Of a stretch of 38,443 nt of DNA, positions 7,759 through 14,678 are shown one piece after another (positions within the stretch are counted from its first letter, which is position 1; each line of letters opens with the position of its first letter). The notes under the pieces were generated by a model, which worked only from the letters and a program-made list of their open reading frames with translations, did no database searches and was not told the origin of the DNA. The position numbers and the translations under genes were made by a program. The DNA comes from an uncultured Lachnospiraceae bacterium. Its GTDB lineage: Bacteria; Bacillota; Clostridia; Lachnospirales; Lachnospiraceae. The stretch is taken from the NCBI GenBank assembly GCA_910585765.1, contig CAJUES010000034.1:1-38443 (forward strand). The letters run 5' to 3'.

Positions 7759-8226
7759 TCATTTCTTTTCTTTCATGAGCTGTACATAGTGCGCGGCGTT
7801 TTCCTGATTGGCTATGATTTCGGTCTCGGTGACAGTGCGCACCACTTTGGCAGGATTTCCAAAGGCAAGCGAGTTGTCGGGAATCCGCGTTTTCCCAGTG
7901 ACAAGCGAGCCGGCACCGATAATGCAGTTATCGCCGATCACTGCGCCGCTCAACACAATACTTCCCATGCCAATGACAGTATTGTCTCCTACAGTGCATC
8001 CGTGAACGATGGCATTGTGACCGATCGTGACTCCTTTCCCCACATGGACTTTGTAATCGGAGTCGGTGTGTATGGTGGCGTTGTCCTGTACATTGCTGTT
8101 GTCCCCGATCGTGATCGTGCTGGTGTCGCCGCGGACGACGGCATTGTACCAGACGCCTACATTTTCGCCCAGATGGACATCGCCGATGACATGTGCTCCC
8201 GGCGCGATAAATACGTTTTTGTTCAT
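7759..8226 (-). CDS. Gamma-class carbonic anhydrase-like left-handed beta-helix protein
   Basis: 155 residues built of hexapeptide repeats from about residue 10 to 120 (for example VIGDVHLGENVGVWYNAVVRGD and IGDN strands), the parallel beta-helix of the Cam/YrdA/PaaY family. The three zinc-ligand histidines appear kept (IHTD; then GHNAIVHG with two). Such proteins are trimeric; some hydrate CO2, others have no shown activity, so the call stays at family level. The ATG at 8226 follows GGGGGAATATC. The frame is open further upstream (to 8457), and an AGGAGG at about 8319-8324 precedes a 16-codon ORF in another frame. A weak minus-strand promoter (TATACT at 8394-8399) could serve it and the phosphatase gene. 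Confidence 0.82.
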   Translation of the reverse strand: MNKNVFIAPGAHVIGDVHLGENVGVWYNAVVRGDTSTITIGDNSNVQDNATIHTDSDYKVHVGKGVTIGHNAIVHGCTVGDNTVIGMGSIVLSGAVIGDNCIIGAGSLVTGKTRIPDNSLAFGNPAKVVRTVTETEIIANQENAAHYVQLMKEKK

Positions 8227-8459
8227 GATATTCCCCCATGCCGACGTTGGCGGCTCAAATAGAACTATTTCGACAAGATATTCCGTTGTATCTTCTTCCT
8301 CAAGCATTTTTTCATTCCGCACCTCCTGATTCCGATTGTGGGATCGCACAAATGCAATAGGATGTAAAAATACGGAGCAGAATCTCCTGACATAGTATAA
8401 CACAAAATGCACGGGTTGTGTGAACGGATTGAAAAGAAACATAAATCGATGCAGCATTT

Positions 8460-8620
8460 AGGAATTGTAGAAAAATAATTGACGCATCTTGACTTGTCTA
8501 TTTCTCCGATTATGCATATCAAAAAGCCTCGCCGTAGCCCGCTACGCCTACGTTTTTTGCTATACATCCTCGAAGAAATATCCTGCGCAAGTTGCATCGG
8601 TTATTTTCCTACAGTTCCTA
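8460..8620. mobile_element. MITE-like element, family A, copy 2
   Basis: It matches 6000-6160 base for base at an offset of 2460 except for three substitutions (near 8465, 8479 and 8572). The terminal inverted repeats and the internal terminator-like stem are the same, in the same orientation. The two copies flank a ~2.3-kb block holding the third lipoprotein, the phosphatase and the carbonic-anhydrase-like gene, so they could recombine and delete it. Confidence 0.75.
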
Positions 8621-8710
8621 TGTTTTTGTGAAATGATGATGGAATATCTGCACTTGATATGATAAAATAAAGAGAAATTTCAAGTTCTGGAGAACAGAGA
8701 GGGAGAGAAG

Positions 8711-9676
8711 ATGCGAAGGATTGCCGTGATCAAAAAATGTCTGGAAAATGAGAAAAAGCAAATTTTATCGTCGGTTGAAGAAGGGGATAAGGTTCTGTTT
8801 TTTGACGATGAGAAGGAACTTCTGGAAAGCGGGGATTGTGCGGATATAGAGATCATACTGGGTGAGCCTGAAAACAGTACGGTCCATTTGATGAAAAATC
8901 TCAGATGGATTCAGATGACCTGGGCGGGTGCGAACAAATACACTTCCGCTGTGGATTTTCCGGATCACATTACGCTTACTGGTGCTTCGGGGGCTTATGG
9001 CGGGGTGATCTCTGAGTACATTGTTTCCGGAATACTTGCATTGTATAAAAATCTGTTCCCATATCGTGCGCAGCTGCAGCGCGGCGGCTGGAACCAGTTG
9101 GAGGGGGACGATACCCTGGAGGGAAAAAGGGTGCTGATTCTCGGAACGGGAAATATTGGTCAGGAAACTGCGGGAAAACTCAGATGTTTCGGGGCATATA
9201 CGGTTGGAATCTGCCGTACGCCTGGCAGGAGGCATGTGTCCTTTGATGAGTTATATACAACAGACAATGTTGACGCGCAGCTGCAGCGTGCGGATGTGGT
9301 GATCATCGCGCTTCCGGGTACAGCGGAAACGAGGGGGATGTTTGATGCAAAGCGGTTTAAAAAGATGGAGGCTGGCGCCATATTCGTAAATGTCGGACGC
9401 GGATTTATCGTGGATACGGACGATCTCACAGATGCCCTGCAGAAAGGATTGCTCAGAGGCGCCGTTCTCGACGTCACGGACCCGGAACCTTTGCCTGAAA
9501 AGCATCCGCTCAGACATATGGAAAATGTGATATTGACGCCGCATATATCAGGAGTAAGCTGGGGAGAGAACAGGTTTACAAGAAGGAGGATCCTGGACAT
9601 ATTCTGCGAAAATATGAAGCGGGATCAGAATCGTGAGCCGAAAAAGAACAGGATCGATTTCGGCAAGGGGTATTGA
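8711..9676 (+). CDS. D-isomer-specific 2-hydroxyacid dehydrogenase
   Basis: 321 residues, normal for the family. The substrate-binding half is split by the NAD(P) domain, which begins with the Rossmann motif LGTGNIGQ (residues about 142-149). The catalytic triad is visible: Arg in NVGRGF, Glu in DVTDPEPLP and His in TPHISG. These enzymes reduce 2-keto acids to D-2-hydroxy acids with NAD(P)H in the cytosol. The divergent N-terminus (EIILGEPEN) and the missing usual RNN segment put it with the GhrA-like/uncharacterised group rather than D-lactate or phosphoglycerate dehydrogenase. GAGGGAGAGAAG precedes the ATG. It is flanked by a MITE upstream and appears monocistronic. Confidence 0.9.
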   Translation: MRRIAVIKKCLENEKKQILSSVEEGDKVLFFDDEKELLESGDCADIEIILGEPENSTVHLMKNLRWIQMTWAGANKYTSAVDFPDHITLTGASGAYGGVISEYIVSGILALYKNLFPYRAQLQRGGWNQLEGDDTLEGKRVLILGTGNIGQETAGKLRCFGAYTVGICRTPGRRHVSFDELYTTDNVDAQLQRADVVIIALPGTAETRGMFDAKRFKKMEAGAIFVNVGRGFIVDTDDLTDALQKGLLRGAVLDVTDPEPLPEKHPLRHMENVILTPHISGVSWGENRFTRRRILDIFCENMKRDQNREPKKNRIDFGKGY

Positions 9677-9708
9677 GTGCGCATCAAGAATGTCGTCAGG
9701 AAAGTGTT

Positions 9709-9714
9709 TATAAT
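9709..9714 (+). promoter_or_regulatory. -10 box TATAAT before the 9804 ORF
   Basis: A consensus TATAAT lies ~90 bp before the AAGGAGG-ATG at 9790-9806. No good -35 is seen at 16-18 bp spacing, so this is a weak call. Confidence 0.35.
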
Positions 9715-9803
9715 GTAGATGGCATCGTTCGGCGGCGTTGACGGATATCGTTTCCATCAAGCCCGCGGCGATCAGATGCATGACAGACAAGGAGGACAAA
9801 CTA

Positions 9804-9872
9804 TATGAAAGATCTGTATCTTGTCGGCAAATGGGCATTGATACGGCGCAATGAGCTGGTAGATATACCATA
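9804..9872 (+). CDS. 22-residue ORF, possible leader or detached N-terminus
   Basis: An ATG with an excellent AAGGAGG site (9790-9796) opens 22 codons (MKDLYLVGKWALIRRNELVD, then IP and stop). The stop is followed 3 bp later by the GTG at 9876 of the next ORF, which has no good ribosome binding site of its own. Either the short ORF couples translation to that gene, or the two were once one reading frame broken by a frameshift. I cannot decide from sequence alone. Confidence 0.4.
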
Positions 9873-9875
9873 AAA

Positions 9876-10454
9876 GTGAGAAATACACAGCTAAAGGATA
9901 TTAAAAATTTATATTCCAACGCGGTAGTGTTCGGCAATGCAATGATCGGCTGGAATTACAGACTGTTTGTCGAGGACGCGAACACCTGCAGCGTGGGGGA
10001 GGGCTGCGATTACGTTGCGGACAAGATGCACGATGCGGCGGACCGGGAAGTGATATTGATTCTGGATGAGCTATTGGCAGAGCGCGGTGCCGCCAGAAAA
10101 AAGGGGGATCCGAACGAAGGTCCTTCGATGCGGTATTTCTTCAGGAAATCTGCCCCGTACGATTTCGCGCTGACCTCCGATGCCGGGGCGCTGTACCTCG
10201 AACTGCGGATCCGGAATGCCCAAAACTGCCTCGCATATCTGGACGGGTGCCCCGAGCGGATCAAAGAAATGTTCCGCCACAGCGACCCGGGGTGTCAGAA
10301 CCGGATCGATCAGACCTGCAGATCCGGTGTGAGATACGAGTTTGAAAAAGAGGAACGATGGCACTGCGGCTGCTGCGGCGCGCCCTTCAAGCTCCATCCT
10401 GTGAAGGAAGATATCCCGCATTACCTGAAGCTGTGGGAACTGTCGCGCGCTTAA
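9876..10454 (+). CDS. Unrecognised protein with C-terminal zinc-ligand-type cysteines
   Basis: 192 residues starting at GTG. No named domain is recognised. The C-terminal third has a cluster CQNRIDQTC and WHCGCCGAPF, a zinc-ribbon/knuckle-like arrangement, with histidines nearby (KLHP). The middle holds FFRKSAPYDFALTSD and LYLELRIRN strands. No signal peptide or membrane segment, so cytosolic. The start is doubtful: GTG lacks a ribosome binding site, and translation may depend on the 22-codon ORF ending at 9872. The gene ends 37 bp before a kinase-like gene and probably shares its transcript. It lies directly upstream of the Ter biosynthetic genes, which makes a linked role possible but unproven. 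Confidence 0.6.
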   Translation: MRNTQLKDIKNLYSNAVVFGNAMIGWNYRLFVEDANTCSVGEGCDYVADKMHDAADREVILILDELLAERGAARKKGDPNEGPSMRYFFRKSAPYDFALTSDAGALYLELRIRNAQNCLAYLDGCPERIKEMFRHSDPGCQNRIDQTCRSGVRYEFEKEERWHCGCCGAPFKLHPVKEDIPHYLKLWELSRA

Positions 10455-10491
10455 AACAGAGAGCGCAGAATGTTGATCGAGAGGTGAGAGT

Positions 10492-11028
10492 ATGGACAAA
10501 AAAATGACTGTAAATGAAAAGGAATACGAGATACATCGCTTGCTCGGAAAGGGCAAAGGCGGTTACTCCTATCTGGCAAGTGACGGCATGCAAAGATATG
10601 TCCTCAAGCAGATCCACCATGAACCCTGCGATTACTATCAGTTTGGCAATAAGATCGAGGCGGAGATCAATGATTACGACCGCCTGCGCAAGATCGGGAT
10701 CAAGATGCCTGTCATGATCGATGTCGACCGTCCGAAAGAACGCATCCTGAAAGAATATATCGACGGAGATACCATCTGCGAGCTGATCCTGCAGGATCGG
10801 ATGAAATCCACCTACATGGACCAGCTGCGCGATATGTGCCGCCTGCTGTACGCTGCCCACACCAATATAGACTATTTCCCGACAAATTTTGTCGTGCAGG
10901 ACGATGAGCTATACTATATCGACTTCGAGTGCAATGCGTACATGGACGAATGGAATTTTGAGAACTGGGGCATCCGATACTGGTCAAAAACGCCGGAATT
11001 CCTGCAGTATATGAAGGAACGTGATTAG
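10492..11028 (+). CDS. Small atypical protein-kinase-like / aminoglycoside-phosphotransferase-like protein
   Basis: 178 residues, shorter than a full kinase. It begins with a glycine-rich loop (LLGKGKGGYSYLA, residues about 18-30), then VLKQI with the ATP-binding lysine, and ends with NIDYFPTNFVV (Asp and Asn at the catalytic-loop positions, with the first histidine replaced by Asn) and YYIDFE (Asp at the DFG position). So all main phosphotransfer residues are there in a minimal fold like the Bud32/RIO/KdoK group. The target may be a small molecule or a protein. GAGAGGTGAGAGT precedes the ATG. It follows the zinc-ligand protein by 37 bp. The Ter gene downstream has its own promoter at 11066-11094. 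Confidence 0.7.
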   Translation: MDKKMTVNEKEYEIHRLLGKGKGGYSYLASDGMQRYVLKQIHHEPCDYYQFGNKIEAEINDYDRLRKIGIKMPVMIDVDRPKERILKEYIDGDTICELILQDRMKSTYMDQLRDMCRLLYAAHTNIDYFPTNFVVQDDELYYIDFECNAYMDEWNFENWGIRYWSKTPEFLQYMKERD

Positions 11029-11065
11029 GGAGATTTCGCAGCACGGTTTTTATTGTAATATATGC

Positions 11066-11094
11066 TTGTGGTACAGGTCGTGAGAAGGTATAAT
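11066..11094 (+). promoter_or_regulatory. SigmaA-type promoter of the PRTase-TRSP gene
   Basis: TTGTGG (11066-11071), a 17-bp spacer and a consensus TATAAT (11089-11094). The -10 overlaps an in-frame ATG at 11093, which rules that ATG out as the start and supports the ATG at 11132 with AGGAGGAAGGG before it. Confidence 0.65.
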
Positions 11095-11131
11095 GGAAAT
11101 CAAACAGCTGTCAGGAGGAAGGGAGCAGATC

Positions 11132-12772
11132 ATGTACACAGAGACTTCGCTGGTGCGGGTCGCCAGACGCGAAAACAACAACAAAAGAAAATATCTGGTA
11201 GTCAACAGACTGCAGGGAAAGCACATTCCGGTAAAACCCTGTGAGGCGCTCGCGATGTTCCGGGCTTTGGCGGACGTTGTGAAGGGCAGATTCGGGCGTG
11301 AAAAGCTGCTGGTGATCGGATTTGCGGAGACGGCGACGGCGGTCGGCGCGGCGGTGGCGGCAGAGCTCGGTGCAGATTATATGCAGACGACAAGGGAGCA
11401 GATTTCCGGTGTCGAGTATCTCTATTTTTCGGAGGAGCACAGCCATGCGACGGAGCAGAAGCTTGTCAAGGACGACATCGACCGTGTGATCGATGCGGTG
11501 GAGCGGATTGTCTTTGTGGAAGATGAGGTCACGACGGGCAGGACGATCCTCAATATTATCAATATTCTTAAAAAGCGATATCCGCAGAAGATCAAGTTCA
11601 GCGTTGTTTCTATATTAAACGGAATGGATCAGACAGCGCTGGACACTTACTGCGGGCAGGACATTGCGCTTTTCTGGCTTGTGAAGACGGATCATGCCGC
11701 TTACACGGAAATTGCGGAAACTTACAGGGGCGATGGCAGTTATATTGTATGTAAACGGGATATCGCACCTGAGAACGCGATACCAGTTCATGATCTGTTG
11801 AAAAATGACACGCATGTCATGTTTTGGGCTGATAAAAACGAGGAAAAATATGACACAAGTGTCATAAATGAATCGCAGAATCACACGGCACATTATGACA
11901 TGGGTGTCATAGATGATCCTGAGGGAAATACGGATAAAAATGACACAAGTGTCATTTACAAAACCGGGGATAACGCGGAAGAGTATGGCGCAGATGTGAT
12001 AGAACAGCCCGGTGAAGATAAGACTGAAAATGACATAGGCGTCATGAGGAATGCAGGACAGTGTGCGGCAGAAAAGGGGACAGGCGCCGCAGGGAAGTCT
12101 GGAAGGAATAAAGATAGAAATGACATATGTGTCATAAATCGGACAGAGAAGATGGTTTCGCCAGAAGGTGTACCGGAAGAAAGCACGGCGGAGCCGGCAA
12201 GTACAGGCTGCCCGATGACATACAGTGCAGCGCGAAGCAGCAGTATAACAGAAAGCGGCAGTATAACAGAAAATAGAAGCCACACGGAAGCGGTGTGCTG
12301 TGCGGAACGCAGATGTCCTGTGGAACATATCAAAATAAAAAAACACATGGATGCCCGCCGGATCGTCAACTCCGCCGAGTATGCGGCGTACTGCGGATCA
12401 CTGTATCGGGAACTTGTCAGTCAGGTGGATTTTGGCGGTGTACAGAATATGCTCGTACTCGGAACCGAGGAGTATATGTACCCGGCTCTTTACGCTGCCA
12501 GCCGGTTTGAAGCGCAGGGAAAAGATGTCCGGTTCCACGCGACGACCAGAAGTCCGATCGCGGTGAGTGCGGAGGCGGATTATCCGCTGCACACAAGGTA
12601 TGAGCTCAACAGTCTGTACGACAGCGGGCGTACGACGTATATTTATGATCTGCAGAAATATGACACGGTTGTCATTTTTACGGATGCGGAGGGCGATATC
12701 GGGGAGGGGATCTGTTCATTGATCCGCGCGCTGCAGCTGTGTGGAAATGACCGGATCATTTTGGTGCATTAA
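11132..12772 (+). CDS. Ter-system phosphoribosyltransferase with C-terminal TRSP domain
   Basis: 546 residues. Residues about 30-215 are a PRTase fold of the Ter-associated (PRTase_2) type; the PRPP loop is VFVEDEVTTGRTI (about 128-140). Residues about 406-546 are the TRSP domain, named after its signature, seen here as ATTRSP near residue 468. Computational studies place this pair in a pathway making a nucleoside-like metabolite in Ter stress systems. The linker (about 225-400) is unusual: seven 15-residue repeats plus a start of an eighth, with consensus (N/Y)D(T/I/M)xVI, encoded by 45-bp DNA repeats; see the repeat entry. The start at 11132 is fixed by the ribosome binding site and by the promoter. 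It probably acts with the PRTase-PELOTA, ATP-grasp and lyase genes downstream, although a reversed methyltransferase gene now lies between them. Confidence 0.88.
   Translation: MYTETSLVRVARRENNNKRKYLVVNRLQGKHIPVKPCEALAMFRALADVVKGRFGREKLLVIGFAETATAVGAAVAAELGADYMQTTREQISGVEYLYFSEEHSHATEQKLVKDDIDRVIDAVERIVFVEDEVTTGRTILNIINILKKRYPQKIKFSVVSILNGMDQTALDTYCGQDIALFWLVKTDHAAYTEIAETYRGDGSYIVCKRDIAPENAIPVHDLLKNDTHVMFWADKNEEKYDTSVINESQNHTAHYDMGVIDDPEGNTDKNDTSVIYKTGDNAEEYGADVIEQPGEDKTENDIGVMRNAGQCAAEKGTGAAGKSGRNKDRNDICVINRTEKMVSPEGVPEESTAEPASTGCPMTYSAARSSSITESGSITENRSHTEAVCCAERRCPVEHIKIKKHMDARRIVNSAEYAAYCGSLYRELVSQVDFGGVQNMLVLGTEEYMYPALYAASRFEAQGKDVRFHATTRSPIAVSAEADYPLHTRYELNSLYDSGRTTYIYDLQKYDTVVIFTDAEGDIGEGICSLIRALQLCGNDRIILVH
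11805..12135 (+). repeat. 45-bp tandem repeat array; six of eight units carry a strong 16-bp palindrome
   Basis: Units begin at 11805, 11850, 11895, 11940, 11985, 12030, 12075 and 12120, exactly 45 bp apart. The first 16 bp of most units form an inverted repeat ATGACAN4TGTCAT: ATGACACAAGTGTCAT at 11850 and 11940, ATGACATATGTGTCAT at 12120, with variants at 11805, 11895 and 12030. Units 5 (11985) and 7 (12075) have decayed. The other 29 bp of each unit differ widely. A ninth palindrome (ATGACACGGTTGTCAT) lies at 12660-12675 in the TRSP domain. At protein level the palindrome encodes xD(T/I/M)xVI. The codons GAC and GTC are used in every intact unit, although synonymous codons are common elsewhere in the gene. 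Confidence 0.9.
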
Positions 12773-12793
12773 CCCTGTACCTTGTGGACAAAC

Positions 12794-12821
12794 AATATAG
12801 GCTGGCATGCCAGCCTATATT
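12794..12821. terminator. Perfect 28-bp palindrome between convergent genes
   Basis: The half-site AATATAGGCTGGCA (12794-12807) is followed at once by its exact reverse complement (12808-12821). It lies between the stop of the PRTase-TRSP gene (12772) and the 3' end of the convergent methyltransferase gene (12840). A shared bidirectional terminator is the natural reading, though T-runs are weak on both sides. A dimeric protein site is an alternative. Confidence 0.6.
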
Positions 12822-12839
12822 ATGGATCGATATCTGAAC

Positions 12840-13595
12840 TCAGATTGGTTTCTGGACTAAGTACAGCGGGATCGTATCGATGATAGTGATCTTGTTTCCG
12901 CATTTCATAAAGGCATCCCGGATCCCATTATAGAAATTGGACCGGTGAGGTTCCTCTAACGTAATATGCGCGCAATGTGTGCTGATGTAAGAGATATACG
13001 CTTCCACGTCGAGTTCCCTTTGCTTCTTCCATTCCTGATAGGTATAATTTGTAAAGCCATAATCAGTCACATTATCGTAATGCATCTGGCAGGTATACGT
13101 CTGTTTTACATGAAAATACTTTTGATATACCTGGTCGATCTCATCCCTCAGCTCTTGATTTAGGCTGTTCTCATCGCTGCGTGTCATGAACATGGCTAGA
13201 TGACCGCCTGGTTTTAACATGTCATATGTTTTTGAAAAAGCGATCTGTTCAGGAATCCACTGGATCGTCGCCGCGGAATAAACCAGATCATAGACATTCT
13301 TTTCAAAGTCGTGTCTCTCGAAATCAGCGTTTATGATATGAAAATTTGAATAGTTCGCAAACTTTTCTTTCATAAAAGCGGTAAAATTTTCTCCGATTTC
13401 TATTGCAGTGTAATCACATCCTGTTTTCAATATGGGCTCTGTTGCCTGCCCTGTACCCGGTCCGATCTCAAGCACTTTCTTGTTGGGACCCAATTCGCAT
13501 CTTTTTGCCAATTCTTCAAATAATTCATCACAGTATCTCGGTCTGTATTTGTCGAAATCCTCAGGTATTTTGTCAAAAGTTTTTCTGAAATCCAT
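12840..13595 (-). CDS. Class I SAM-dependent methyltransferase
   Basis: 251 residues. Motif I is VLEIGPGTGQA (residues about 41-51), followed by the acidic end of strand 2 (AIEIGENF), NADFERHDF (motif II region) and LKPGGHLAMF (motif post-III), the Rossmann methyltransferase order of the Methyltransf_11/25 group. The N-terminus (FDKIPEDFDKYRPRY) resembles trans-aconitate/ubiquinone-type small-molecule methyltransferases. The methyl acceptor is unknown. The ATG at 13595 follows GGAGGGGAAGGATC; an ATG at 13613 is in frame but poorly placed. It has its own promoter (13664-13692). It is inserted in reverse between two Ter biosynthetic genes. It could have been recruited to modify the Ter product, or be a passenger. 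Confidence 0.88.
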   Translation of the reverse strand: MDFRKTFDKIPEDFDKYRPRYCDELFEELAKRCELGPNKKVLEIGPGTGQATEPILKTGCDYTAIEIGENFTAFMKEKFANYSNFHIINADFERHDFEKNVYDLVYSAATIQWIPEQIAFSKTYDMLKPGGHLAMFMTRSDENSLNQELRDEIDQVYQKYFHVKQTYTCQMHYDNVTDYGFTNYTYQEWKKQRELDVEAYISYISTHCAHITLEEPHRSNFYNGIRDAFMKCGNKITIIDTIPLYLVQKPI

Positions 13596-13663
13596 GATCC
13601 TTCCCCTCCACAAAATTTGGTTTGCCCGTAACGAGAGCCTGCTTCGAACACGTTTTGACGTTA

Positions 13664-13692
13664 ATTATACAGGAGTTTGTCCCCAAAAACAA
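13664..13692 (-). promoter_or_regulatory. Promoter of the methyltransferase gene
   Basis: On the minus strand TTGTTT (13692-13687), a 17-bp spacer and TATAAT (13669-13664). The 460 bp without a gene from 13596 to 14055 hold this promoter and the divergent one at 13946-13974. I see nothing else in 13693-13945 beyond AT-rich sequence. Confidence 0.6.
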
Positions 13693-13945
13693 GGTTTTTC
13701 GCGGCTCAGACACGGTAAACACATGTTTCTATTTAAAAAAATATGAGCTGTGTTTTTTGTGAAAATTATACACAATAACAATAGGTATGCAGTACGAACC
13801 ACCTGGCAAATGCAAGAGTGTTAAAATTAAATGATTTGTGCGCCTGCGCTGGTGGATCCTGCTGTTGGTGCAGGGAAATCTGTCTCAAAAGATAAGAACA
13901 AGTTCCCTGACGAAAAGATGTAACAGAACAAATTTTCTAAAATGC

Positions 13946-13974
13946 TTGACAAAGCAGAATGGATGGCGTACAAT
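13946..13974 (+). promoter_or_regulatory. Near-consensus sigmaA promoter before the Rpn relic
   Basis: TTGACA (13946-13951), 17-bp spacer, TACAAT (13969-13974). It is one of the strongest-looking promoters in the window. It drives the broken Rpn gene and may also supply the PRTase-PELOTA gene 700 bp downstream, since no terminator is seen between them. Confidence 0.75.
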
Positions 13975-14055
13975 AGTTTGCAACATATGTTTGTGTTTAT
14001 GACTTGGTTGACAGTTGCCATTACACGATCAAAACGAAAAGAAAAGAGGACATAC

Positions 14056-14626
14056 ATGGGAGCAAAAGACGCAGTGGCGAGAGCTTTTTTATCCGACAAT
14101 GAGCGGTTTGCAGATCTCTTCAATTACTATCTTTTTGAGGGCAGGCAAGTGATCAGACCAGAGGATCTGGAGGAGCGGGACACGACGGAGGTACTTTCCC
14201 TGTACGGCAGGAACCGGAAAGAGATCCAAAAACAAAAGTGGCGGGATTTACTGAAATATGTTATAATCAAGGCGACAGAGACAACGGTATTTGTGCTGCC
14301 TGGGATTACGAACCAGAGTGATATCCACTATGCGATGCCTGTCAGGAATTTCATATATGATGGAATGAATTATGGTGCGCAGGTTGTTGGTGAATCAGAA
14401 AGAGAGGAAGACGGATATGTGTAAGGCATGGGAAGAACAGAAGCGTATTGGCAGGGTGGAAGATATCATGGATCTTCTAGAGGAGATTGGAGAGACGTCA
14501 TCAGCACTGGAAAAGCTGATCATGGAGCAGACGGATCTGGAAGTACTCAGAAGATGGCATAAACTTGCGGCAAAGGCAGAGTCCATAGAAGCTTTTGAGA
14601 AAGCAGCGGGGCTCATTTTGGATTAG
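14056..14626 (+). pseudogene. Internally deleted Rpn-family recombination-promoting nuclease/transposase
   Basis: Two overlapping ORFs are the two ends of one Rpn/YhgA-type protein. The first (14056-14424) has the family N-terminus: AFLSDNERFADLFNYYLF, GRQVI, TTEV, a KWRDLLKYV helix and GITNQSDIHYAMPVR-x-x-x-YD, which includes the E/Q-type nuclease strand. The second (14417-14626, starting MCKAWEEQKR) is the family tail with IMDLLEEIGE and LEKLIMEQTDLEVLRRWHKLA. The ~100-150 central residues normally between them are missing, and the junction is out of frame. So the gene is dead or encodes two fragments. AGAGGA precedes 14056. These genes are common multi-copy passengers in Lachnospiraceae; this copy landed inside the Ter locus. 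Confidence 0.75.
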
Positions 14627-14678
14627 GGCAGATTTTGCGATGAAAGATCGTGTGCACTGTATTGGGGGAGGTGGACGG

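Noticed and set aside
8265..8312. A 16-codon ORF with AGGAGG before the carbonic-anhydrase-like gene.
   Set aside because: It may be a leader peptide, but nothing besides the ribosome binding site supports it, so it is only mentioned in that gene's entry.
8460..8620. TA target-site duplication suggesting a Tc1/mariner-type origin for family A.
   Set aside because: The bases flanking the two copies do not give the same duplication, so the mechanism cannot be assigned.
11805..12135. The regular 45-bp repeats could be taken for a CRISPR array.
   Set aside because: The repeat core is only 16 bp, the units lie in frame inside a gene, the period is a multiple of three and there are no cas genes.
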